Source: Siderastrea radians
Taxonomy: Eukaryota > Cnidaria > Anthozoa > Scleractinia > Rhizangiidae
Direction: 5' to 3'
Assembly: GCA_964017195.1 (NCBI GenBank)
Contig: OZ024887.1
Location: forward strand, 2,256,881-2,320,880
DNA: 64,000 nucleotides
The position numbers were made by a program, and so were the translations under genes. This document shows positions 23,201 through 34,900 of the stretch, piece after piece (within the stretch, counting starts at the first letter, position 1; the number at the start of each line of letters is the position of its first letter). The notes beneath the pieces were generated by a model. It was not told where the DNA came from and searched no databases. It saw only the letters and a list, made by a program, of their open reading frames with translations.

Positions 23201-24678
23201 TTGTTTTCAAGCTTTTGATTCGTCTGGTGTTGTAACCACAAACTCCGACAACAAGAAAATGGAACCAACCGTCTTCTGTGTAACGAAGCAATTCATGTAT
23301 GTAAATATGTATGATTTGTGAAAAAAACAGTCCGAGGTCCCCCCTCTAAGCCAAAACAATAAGCACAAACTAGTTAGTCACATCCCAATTTCCCTGATAA
23401 AAACGATTTTAATGTTCTGGACTCGACGTTTTGAAGAGGTTTTTAACTTAAGCTAGTACACGTACCCTTTTTAGCTAATTTTCGTGTTCGAACATTGTTA
23501 TTTGCATGCCTACAACTCACGCCGAGGGGTGACTACTTTTTCTGCATTCTGGCACGGGAGGTTGAGGTGCCTAAATTTTGCACTAATTTTGTTTCGTATT
23601 TTTGGTCCATTACTAGTTCCTCCCATTTCTCAAACCCTGAGCCGTTTAAAAAGAATCAGATCAGATTTTGCCCTTCCCCTACCCCCTAGTAAAATGTCCA
23701 TTCCCATGATTTGCATTGCGTGACGCGGCTCTAGATAGAACTCTGGCCACGTTAGCGGCGACATGTGGTGATAAAAACCTTTTTGTGTATTGCCAACTAA
23801 GCAACACTGACCAGCAACTGAACCGTTGAGTAAGATGTCACAGTGTAGAAAGATGTCGAACGTTTTGGAAGAAAGGTTGCTGTTGAGCTGTTCGACCGTT
23901 TACAATACACTGACCCAGTTGGCGGTGTTCATTGGATGTCATCAACAGGACCAAAATACGTCGAACGGCAAGAGAATCACTCGGAAATGGCCTCTGGACC
24001 TGTCCTTTACAGCAAATGAGGTAAGAACATTTCGAACTGTTTTTCTGTTTGACGTTTTCGATCTCATATGGGTCGAAACACATTAAAATATGTGCGTGAC
24101 TCGCGAATGGAATGTTGCCAAGAAGGGTCAAACAACCTGCATTTTAACGAACTTTGAAAAGCTCTCACGTCGCTCTCAATCATTTGCCCAAAGAAATTTT
24201 TGCAGCAATCCTGAGAACATCTTTTCTTAATTCAACAGCCAGAAGCTGAATCGATTTGAAGGTTTAGCACATGGTGAAAAATAATTTAATTCACGAAGTA
24301 CTTTTCCTGATGAGAAATGTATACTTTCAAAATTAAATTATTTCAAACACAAAGAACAACGCAGTGTTTACCAAAATCAGTTTTGAAGCTCTTGAGAGAT
24401 TGCAAAAGTAAAATTGAGTGTTTAAAAGACGACAGAAGGTTTTGGTTTTGCACGCGAACGCCTCAAATTGATGTCATAATTTACTGCTTCAAATGGCGAT
24501 TTTAACGGAAGTTCGTTATTTGCATTTTTCTTTGAAATAAAAGGATATTTTGCCAAAAAAAGTATCCAGTGATTTTAGTTATACCCTAACCTATCTAACA
24601 TTAAAATATAAAAGAAATCGAATTTTCCACCCTTGCCGCGGAATTTTGATTTTGTCTGATTTTTACAGACAGGCGCTC
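20247..24678. mobile_element. 4.4-kb TTAA-flanked element with about 0.86-kb inverted arms
   Basis: Termini are GAGCGCTTGTCTGTAAAAAT on the left and, inverted, the same sequence with one change on the right. TTAA is duplicated at 20243-20246 and 24679-24682. The matching site in units 1-3 (gactttttaatgattt) has a single TTAA. The arms run about 20247-21110 and 23815-24678 and are nearly identical when inverted. The roughly 2.7-kb core has no transposase I can recognise. TTAA duplication is typical of piggyBac and Kolobok elements, but the ends do not begin with the piggyBac CCC, so the superfamily is open. Poly-C tracts occur at about 22388 and 23137. Confidence 0.85.
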
Positions 24679-24858
24679 TTAATGGTTTACGCGCCAAAAT
24701 TAGAATGCCATGAGTGACAATTTTAGAAGCTTTTGTAAGGACACTAAATCTTTTATTATCGATCGTCTATGTACGTGACAATAATTTTAATTGTTTTTTT
24801 AAAATGATTATTTGATGATATTGCTTAACGATCTTTTGTTATTACTTAAGTGCTTGTT

Positions 24859-24983
24859 ATTAATACTATTTTATTTATTTATTTATTTATTTTTTCCTCG
24901 TGTTTTCTTTCTCGGAGAAATTAGCTATACAGCTACCCTTGTAAATCCGAGGTGAAATAAAGGGGATGTTATGTTATGCTATG
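24859..24983 (+). mobile_element. Short retroelement tail inserted beside M1AP
   Basis: About 125 bp is present here and absent from the equivalent site in units 1-3. It has an (attt)n stretch, a short body, AATAAA, and then an atgtt/atgct repeat tail on the plus strand. This is compatible with the 3' end of a truncated non-LTR element or SINE. The family is not identified. Confidence 0.45.
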
Positions 24984-25547
24984 TTTGTTAATTTAGTTAC
25001 ATTTCTCACATATTGTTTAAAATTTTGTAGTTAGCACACGAAGAGCTATTTTTATGGAAACACTACTAATAAACCGTTTAGTTATGACAAAACTGTAGCG
25101 TCTAGGATTCCTGTGCAAATCAAGTTATCAAGTTCGGGCTGCATTGGGGAAGGTGGAAGGGGGGTGGGGGGGGGGGGGAGTTGAAGAGGGAGCTGACCAC
25201 TCTTTATAAGCATTCCCTTTACTTCAATTTGGAAGACTTCTGAAACTTTGAATGATGGGACTTTGAATGATGGGACAAGTCCGCGAGCCGCCGTAAAAAC
25301 TACAGTACTAATGTATAGTGTGCGCCGTTTACATATTTCCGGTTAGACCCCCTCCTAGACATTAGCAAACCACACCTTCTAAATGACAATTTTTTGAAAC
25401 AAGTTACCCTACACTAAACCGATCGACTGAAACTGCGGTTGATTACCACGATATTTTATGTTGGTCAACCAAGAAACTTTTAACGGTGTTGTATACGCCT
25501 GGACTTATATAACCAGAATTTTGTAATAACTTAATTGAGCAAAATCT

Positions 25548-25721
25548 AGTCTGCAAGCAGGCTCACTTACTGAGTTATTTGCGCGAGAGTCTTGGCGATT
25601 TGCGAACTGGAGAGCGAAACGAGTCAGCGAGAAGAATGGCCGACTCGCCTCGCTCGCCGGCTTCCGCCGCCAAGATACTTTTGCCCGAATAACTCGCTAA
25701 GTGAGCCTGCTCGCAGGCTAA
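25548..25721. mobile_element. Foldback MITE, MULE-like, parental copy
   Basis: Copy of the element at 4601-4774 downstream of the true M1AP 3' end, with the same 9-bp flanks. It shows that the element was present before the locus was duplicated. Confidence 0.65.
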
Positions 25722-25951
25722 GCAAAATTTGCAGGCGTCTGCCAAAAAAGGAATGGTGAATATTGTCACCAAAATATTTCATTTCCACCTCCAGAATGAC
25801 AAGGTCATGCAGGTATATATTGTTTTCATAAATGGAAATGTTTTGTTAACCCCTACATAAATAAGACATTTTTTGTGCTTGACGCAACCGTGAAGCAGTA
25901 TGATATTAAAGCAAATTAAAGGCAAATTCTGAACATTATAGAGAAAAGTGT

Positions 25952-28900
25952 CTACGGATGATACATTATTGTTAGGAAAGCAACATTCCTAGAAACCTCG
26001 GGTTGGCATACAATGAACACCTCGGTTATACTCACTTGAGGAGCCTGAAACCTTCTTTTTAGTGGTTTTGAAGCAGAGTTGCTCCTTAGCGACTGAGAGA
26101 TAAGACACTTGTAAAGTTCTGAATGGACAAGGAGGGGATTGTATGAATTGGAGCACTCAATCTTAAAAAGAAATAGACCAATGTCAGAACATTCAGACTC
26201 AGTGATAAAATAGTTACGGAAACCACATTAAAAGAGTTTGTCGTTGTTTAAAACTGAAGTATAGCTAGCAGAATAGGTAACGCCCTTCCGCTTTTGTTAG
26301 TGTTCTGTCTTTCTTCTGGGTGCCTTGTCTTTACCTTTACACACTAATGTAACTGATATGTGATAAAACGTTTACACTCTGTTTGTGATAAAACTTTTAC
26401 CAAACTTTTACACTCTGTTTCTTTTGTTTAGATATTTAAGTGTAACCACTCAAATGACAGCTATATACATTGACGAATGAACTGTTTGCAGTTCCAACCT
26501 TTGGTAGTGAAAGAATTGGCAGCTCTACCTGATCAAGACAGGAGGTGACGACTGACATGGTGCTGTCGCTAGGTTTTTCCACGGGAGCTTGCACGTCACT
26601 GGGCAGCATCAACTCGCTGACGGCGATGGACTTCAACAAGAGAGAGTTGTTATCAGAGGGTAGCAGAAGGAAGTGTCCTTGAGGAGATAGAGCCACAGGT
26701 CTCTGACGACCAGGCGATGCCACAGACTGACCACTCGTCTTGGTCAACAGGGATACACCCTTAACAAATGACGAGAAAGATAAGTTTTAATCAAATGAAA
26801 CGCCTATCTTAGCTAAGTGTCTCATACATGTGGAAAATGACAAATTAATTGGAAGTAAAAGTATGTATGTTTCCAAAAATGCATTGAAACCCTGATTAAA
26901 AAGGCGTTATGCATAAACTTCGTTTTATCGTATAGGGTACTGAGTGATGCAGGGGAATTTGCTAGGATACCGTGTTTGACTGTGTATCTGTTTTTTGTTG
27001 TTGTTGTTGTTTTGTCTGAATTGCACTTAAAAAGGATAAGATATTTAGCATTTTCGCTAATTGGAAATGAATGACCGGCAATCTGGAAATCCGGATAACA
27101 AGCTCCTGGTATATAATTGTAAAGAATTATGGCAGTCATGACTCCAAGAATTGGCTGTTGTCACGCTTCTTTGACCGTTAGTTTACATGGGGACTGATTG
27201 GCTCTCCCAGTCTTATGGCGCCGATCGAATTTCAAATCGTGACAAAAAGTCAAGTGTTACCCTTTGTTTCAGCACTGAACACAAAGCATTGAAATGCTGC
27301 TGGTTGCTCTCCAGATCCTCCCAGTCCAGCTTCCAGCACATTGTGGGTCGAACAACATACGGCTGTAAAATATTTACATTTATTTTGCATTTTCCAGTCA
27401 AGCTTCCCCTCAACTTTAACTGAGTAGGCAACACAACTTAACTACGGGTATTTGAGATAGCTTATCTGGCGTTAGGAGCAGTGGTCACTAAAAATATATT
27501 TTACAAATAATTTGGTATTTGTGAGTGTTGTCACTTAGGATATATATCTCAAAATACTAAATAAAAAGTTATTTTTTTATTAAAATATGCAACATTGCAT
27601 AAAGTATAAGTGTACATCGAAATTGTACACAACTTGCCTAAATCGTGCCCATCTTTCCAGAAATTCATGACATCTAACCGTTAACTAGTGGTTTATAGCT
27701 TCTATTTGAAAAAGTATCCTTTTTTAGTTAGGCGTATATACCAGAGTCAAAATGAATTGGCACTTACATTCAGTGACTTATTTAACTGTTTTCATTTTAT
27801 ATTTAGTTTTTGTCCCCCAGCCGACGGAGAATATTATTTCATTCTCATCGACGAAACTGATTGCAATTATGAAATATAGTAGCAAAATTATTGAAAATTA
27901 AACTTTGAAACTATGAAATTTTTGTTTTTAAATACTATATATTACAACAAATCAGTTAGCACTCACGTATCTTCTCTAGTATGTAGTAAAGTATGACATG
28001 ATTGTATTGATCTGACAGTGACGGTCCTTTTTAAAGAGCTGGTCACCCATTGACTAATGTTTCCTCCTCGACCGCAGTAGTTTTTTTTTGGTGTAAATAC
28101 ATCTTAAGTAATCATCAGAAAGGTTTTACTCACCACTCCGAAGAGCTAAATGGAGCAGCATTTCCAAGGAAAAAAATACACAAACAAAAATTAGCAATAA
28201 GGTAAAACAAGGGGAAAACGGAAGCAGAAACATTGTTTCAATGGAGAAAAGGCACTGGCAAAGGTGAATCATGGAAATGCTTTTTGGGAAAAGATTCGTA
28301 ACCTTCTTACATCTGCCGATTTAGGTTATAAGGGTGGGAGTTTCACATTATGAGTTCCCGAATAGACCTTTCATAAAGAGTTAGGCCAACAAATGAGTAT
28401 GTAAAGTTAGTTTTGCCATACCGGTGAATCACTTTAACTGCTAAAGATACTATTATGATGTACATACCACAGACTCGCATAAAGCCTCTGTCTTGACAAG
28501 CTTGACTGCAGTCAAATTGTATACTGGATAGGTCAGTACGTTGGGCTTTGTTACCGCTACTCCTTTGCCTGTTAGATTGGCTGATTCTGAACACACCGTC
28601 TGTTGGTCAATGAATCGTCATAGTTTAGGCTACTTCTGTCACACTCAGAAGGACCTAGGTGATACTTTGAACATATCATAGCCCAAATAATGCGACTATA
28701 TGACTTGTGAGCAACTCGTCAAAGAATAGTTTCTTGGCGGAAAATGCGCCGACTGCAGCCTTTTTTTAAACGGAAGATACAGAAACATATTACTAGTAAA
28801 TCGGAAACATACTTACAAAATAAGATTGGTAAGGAAGATGTAAAGGGTCCAGCAAGCATTCGTGAAGATCACATTTTAAAGTAAGTCCCGTGTCTTCGGT

Positions 28901-31900
28901 TTCTTGACTTTGACCGCCTGCAAAAGTAAATAAACATTACTTCAAATGGTACTTAGGTGAAATTAAAAAAAAATCATAGCTTTGAGGTTCGCGATTACAA
29001 AGACTTCCCGGCGAAATCTTGCTTTTGACGAAAACTGCTATCGAAACTCGTATCCTTAACTTTTTACGAAAACTTAAAGCTTAGACAAGTCATAAGACAC
29101 TCGTTGGTTTTACTCCTGCTCCTTGTCAGGGCCAGTTTTAATTCTAACGTGAGTTCGAGACTAACGGGCGACCCTAAAACATGGAATGTCGGAATGACGG
29201 AACGGCGGAACGGCGGAAAATTACCCCAAATCCTAAAACGCGGAATGGCGGAAAATCACCCCAAATCCTAAAACGCGGAATGGCGGAAAATCCTAAAACG
29301 CAGAATGGCGGAAAATCACCCCACATCCTAAAACGCGGAACGGCGGAAAATCACCCATAATCCTAAAACGGGGAACGGCGGAAAATCACCCATAATCCTA
29401 AGACGTGGGAAACAAAATTACATGGCGCTGATTCGCTTGACGAAAAAACAGTCAGGCTAAGCCAAATGGTGCTAATGTTCAGCTGCAAGGTTTCCCGCGA
29501 GCCCTCACCTGTACAGTGCGAATTGTGACTAACTTCATATTCCCATACTTCACCCCCGCCTTCAACAGTTTACTACCGTAAAACACAACAGAAGACATCT
29601 GCAGATATTGCACTTCTCTTACTGATTCTCTTTTATTTAATTGTTTATCATAAACATTGGTTACTCAGTAACTTAGATAATCTCAAAGTCACAGCGTCAA
29701 AAATAAACGATTTAACTGTTTTATTGTAGTCACTCAATCGTTTATCAGTCGAGTCGTTAATCAAGATTTGTTATTTTTATACTAAAATGCTAAATACTTA
29801 TTCTAAAATCAAAAATATATTTTGATATTTTTATTCAGTTTCATAAGTCGTGACTTATTTCGTCTACTAAAACAAAGTCCAAAATTACAATAATAAATCA
29901 TAAAAACATTAAAAGGTCATAAAAAATCATGCTGGGCTAACATTAACGTAACACTAACTTTAACGGGAATTAATATTAACAGCAACTGTCCATATATGCA
30001 GTGCTTTGTGTTTCGTAACCTAAACCTAAAATAGCAATGGATTAATTTTGGTAATTCAATTAATATGAGAGGAAAATATCGAGCGATTGAATCGAACGAT
30101 AGCCTAAAACGTAACAAAACTATACTTAAGCTATTTAGTTTGCAAAAAATGAATGAAAATCTAACAGGATAACCTTTCTATTCTTTTATTTTGAAGAACG
30201 ATGCCTGACTTTCGATTCGCTTTCTGATGTATTTTAAAAACTGTCGTGTAGATCCATTTAGGAGACTACAGATTTTTGAAACAGCGGTAGAAAGCGTGGA
30301 AATGCTAGGCTGCTAAGCTGAAGTAAATATGGCAGCTTTTTGTAGGAAGAAAGCAATGGAAAGAAATCGTTCTTCGCCTCCTTCAGGGCATTCGCGAGCC
30401 CAGATGAAGGTTGAGTTTATTCGTGAAAAAGCCTTTTTTGGTGTTAATTTGCGGCCTCCTATGTTATCGGGGAAGGCTATATTTTACGTATTTAAAAAGA
30501 TCGTAAACTGAAGATAATTTAAAGTGGTCGGCACGTCACCGTTGAAAGCATGAAACACACGGGCAGCTCAAAGCTTAGAAATCAATTTTTTTTCTTTAAT
30601 TATATTTAATTATTTTAGTTAAATTCGGTTTAATTTTTCTTGGGAAAACAAAGTTACCCTAGACCCTCGACATGGTACCCTCGACCCTCGACATGAAACC
30701 CTCGACCCTCTCTACCCTCGACAAAAAGATAGACTCCTAATTAATACGTTACGTACTCTGCTTTACTCGGAGTTTCAGTCAACATAATGAAAACAATGCC
30801 ACTACATAAAAACCGTGAATTTTTGGCAGTACGAATGTGTGAACTCTGGGTATGAGTGTACAGATATCTTGTTTATCAATGTCTTTAAATCACGCCATTG
30901 CCGTCTATATTCTTTCGGTCATCTGTAGATGATAAGCATTGAATCAATTTGGGGGTCGCTACTATCGCGGGCATCGTTACTTTCGGAGGGTCGTTACTTT
31001 CAGGGATTTATTAGCTTCCTCCAATTTTTAACGTTCCGCGTTTTAGGATTATGGGTGATTTTCCGCCGTTCCGCGTTTTAGGATGTGGGGTGATTTTCCG
31101 CCATTCCGCGTTTTAGGATTTTCCGCCATTCCGCGTTTTAGGATTTGGGGTGATTTTCCGCCATTCCGCGTTTTAGGATTTGGGGTAATTTTCCGCCGTT
31201 CCGCCGTTCCGTCATTCCGCCATTCCTCGTTTTAGGGTCGCCCAGACTAACGAGTAGATGATCGCTTTCAGTCGTCTCTAAATTGATTTTCAAGAAGCCT
31301 AGTAGCAAATATGCGAATTCTTAAGTTAAACCCCTGCCTAACTATTGAGTTTTCGTACTCTGCATGCCATAAATTATAAGTAGAAACTGACAAAATATTG
31401 GTTTTCAGAAACAGCAGCCTAGAATTGACTCTACCACTTCACTTCATGTATGACTTCATGTTTGACAGAATTGCCCTTTTCACAGTTATTTTTTTTTCAT
31501 TTGCATTACAATGTATGTAAACGTGGATGTGAGGCAATTTTCGGGGAATTTTGTAGTTTCTGCTTGAAATTGCCTCATGTACACGTTCCATTAAATTGTC
31601 ATGCAAAGGGAAAAAGTTAACTGTGAAAAAGGCTATTGCTCGCACTTACTGCAAGGATTAGGGCTAGAGACACTTTGTGATGTCTGTCATATTTTATAAT
31701 ACTAAGTAGACTTATGGCTTACTTCCACTGTCCTGGGTGAAAGCGCTGGGCAGAGTGAGTCGTACGTGCTCCTGATCTGTACCACTGTCAAGCAGCCAAG
31801 TCTTGAAAAAGTTTTGAAGACTGAGAATATCTACAAAATGAAAATGCCGAAAATTTCGTAGTTTGATGGAATGAATACAGCAAGTTAGCAGACGTATGAA

Positions 31901-34900
31901 TATACCTGGCTCTTCGGGCGACTTTGAACCAGGCTATCAGGCTTACCAAGCTTTTGGCTTTGTTCTTTTTCCTCTTCTTAAAAACCTTAAAGTGCCACTG
32001 AGACGAAAATTCGTAGGTTTATTTCGGCCAAATTCTGTCGCAGAATATCGCGTTGTATCTATATTTACCCAGAAAACTGAACAAGAAACCGTCCATCCTA
32101 ATATTTTTTAGCTCCAAAGTTGCGTAAAATGTGTCCGCCATTACTGAAAACGTGTTCCTGGGTGATTGCGCAATTTAATAGCTTGTGACGTCAGAGGCTC
32201 ACCTCAGTCGCGTTTCCTTGTGTTTTGACTCAAGATGCCTACCGTCGACTGCGAGACCTCCGAAGAGTATTTCTACGATTCGGAACAGTCTTTAGCTTCC
32301 GAAGCATCAGAGGATTCATTTCATTCGGCAAATGAAGAATTTTTCTTACCGTACGATGTAAGAACTGATGTCAGGAGATTTCAGCTTATAACAAGCTTGT
32401 AAACAAACTGTTCAAAGTTGTTTTTCTCGCCATGCTGGCGGGAGTTCAAAATAACCGCAAAATAATGCTTACAGTGATTACAGTTCAAGCACAAGTTGCT
32501 CAAAGAGCGAATAACTCTCATCCAACGGATAAATCGCTGTCCAGCTATTCGATAAACTGCTGTTTTAAGCTTTGGAAATTTAGACAAAACACCTATAAAA
32601 ACTCTAGAATTTGATGCCCGCGAATTCTCAAGCATCGTCGATTGATTTTGTTGTACGCTTCGTTGGAGAAATAAAAGAAGCTATATTTTGTCTGCCGTTG
32701 TTTATATTTATATTGTGAAGCATTGAGATTTTTGGCCATTCTTAGCATAGTATGGGAAAAATTCTTGAAGAGCCGTAATGCTGTAGTCATCTGGCAGTCT
32801 GCTGATGAAACCTATGGTGTCAATCATACTACAGTGGTCGCTTGCATACAAACACAAGTGCTTGGGTTTCTAAATATTTTGAACAGTTTTTGTAGAATTC
32901 TTAACTTGAGCCGAAAAAAGTGAAATAAACCAAGACCTTTTTTGAAGAATTGGAGGCCTTGTGTGACCGGAATCTAAATATTTGTCGTGCAAATCAAAGC
33001 CACAAGGAAAATTTTCTGCTGCTCAACATCAACATGCGGACCGCCGAAGAAACGAAGCTTTCACTTGCTTTATTCATTGCGTAAAAATAATAACTTGATA
33101 TCTAATCATTTTTCTTGGTAGTTCATTTACTAAGATTGCTACGACAGTTAAAAGAAATAAGATTGTAAACCCCTTAGACAAATAGTGGCGTGTGATATTT
33201 TTTCCCAACCAACTTAAATTTCCACGCAAGACGGTCCAAGCTGTTGAAGCCTTTATATATTTTGAACAATGATGTCAATCGACTCTTCACCGACAGGGAA
33301 TAAGGAGAAAAGTTTCTCCACATTCAGGATGGTATGCTATAAAATAAATGACCATGCTTCTAAGCGATTACTGCTTTGAAATTAACACACACGGAATTAA
33401 AGAAAAGCTAAGCAATACAATCTATTGGCTTAATCGCGGCGGTCCTGCATTCACCCAGGATGCATTTTATGAGGACTACACCGAAGGTCTTCGCGCTAGC
33501 AGACGGCAGAACTAAAAGGGTTTTCCACAAGAAAAATAATCTTTAAACTACGTTTGCTCAATGGTGGATGCGTCGAAAAAGAAACAAACTATCACTTCAA
33601 CTGCGTTAAGATTACGTACCTTTCGTCGCGTTTTTTCCGGATCTTTTTTTCCAAATACTTGGAATTGACAATGGAATAATCGACCTCTGGGATCCTTCGA
33701 CATGAACAGCCCCCTGGAAACACTCGTCCGTGAAGTGATCAGAACAGCCGACAAAAATACCTCTCGGGTTGAAATTTGCACTGTGTGTGATTACAAAAAT
33801 TATCCATTTTTCCATATGCGGGTCCGCTCTCAAGGCTTTGATGAAGCGAAATACCAGCTCGGTGGTTGGATTTATTGTTGTAGCATTGTACAACACAAGT
33901 AATATCCTTTATAACTGCTGCAGCAACGAAAATTTCAAGGTTGTACAGCAAACAGTTGGCAGGAAATCTTCCCTCGACGACAGTTAAATTTCTCGCGGCA
34001 AGTAAACGTATGAAGGTATTAGGTTTGAGGTGAGCCTCTAACGTCACTTCCGCTAATTCGCAAGCCAGCTTCCGGAACAAGGGCCAGTAATGGCGGCCGT
34101 AAAATCTCGACAAAAACTGTCCGAAAAAAGCGACTTCCAGCCGTCGTCATGAGTTGAAATTTGGCATGGTGACTTACAACCACAGACTATTTTCGAAAAT
34201 GCAAAAATATGGAATACCAAAATTCTGGTCCCAGTGGCACTTTAAAAACCTAGTTTAACTACCGGATTATAATCATATTTTTTCGATTGACTGAATGAAT
34301 GCAGCGGGCCAGTAACTTTCTAGTTTACCAACCTTTCTATGAGAGCTTCCATGCATGAGGTGCACCACAAAATTAAAGTCTGTGAAAACCAGGTTTACCA
34401 AATTAACAGACTATTTGTGTTTTGAATTTTGGACACTTCTCTTTTGAGGAAAAACATGGAGTGTCAGTCATAATCTGCCCAGGAGGCCTTCAAACTAATT
34501 TTGAGGAACAAAAAGATAAATTATGATTAAAGCAACAATTATCTTTGAGAGTTTTTCTGGTTTTAAACTGTTAGGCTAGATTGATACAAGAATGTTTAAT
34601 ATCTTTACCTTTCTCCAAAGAAACAGCGTCTACAAGGCCACAACTCATCATGCCATCATCGTCAGTCCCAGGTGAACTGTCATCTTCTTTACGAAGAAAC
34701 AGTCATAACGAGTTAACACGAATCCAAGGTGCAAGTTCAGAGGGAACTGCCATATTCACCAAATCTCATGGAAAAAAAAAACTCGACCGTAAAAAGTGGT
34801 AAATTAGGAGGAAAACGTCATTTTCACGGAAAGCCCTGTTCTAACGGAGGATGAAATAGTGTCTGCCAACTAAACATTCACAGTTCAAGACAAATAAAAG

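Larger units (their letters stand above)
17129..26838. repeat. Tandem unit 4, contiguous with the parental M1AP 3' end
   Basis: This is the most diverged unit. It holds the fourth membrane-protein gene (17481-19094), its upstream DNA, and then the real 3' end of M1AP. Two insertions separate the parts: a 385-bp foldback (19180-19564) and a 4432-bp TTAA element (20247-24678). Without these, its length matches the other units. Since M1AP continues upstream from here, this unit is probably the source from which units 1-3 were duplicated. Confidence 0.8.

Noticed and set aside
22367..23291. Short frames in the core of the 4.4-kb element, including Pro-rich ones
   Set aside because: They come from poly-C tracts or unremarkable sequence, with no transposase motif or recognisable domain.
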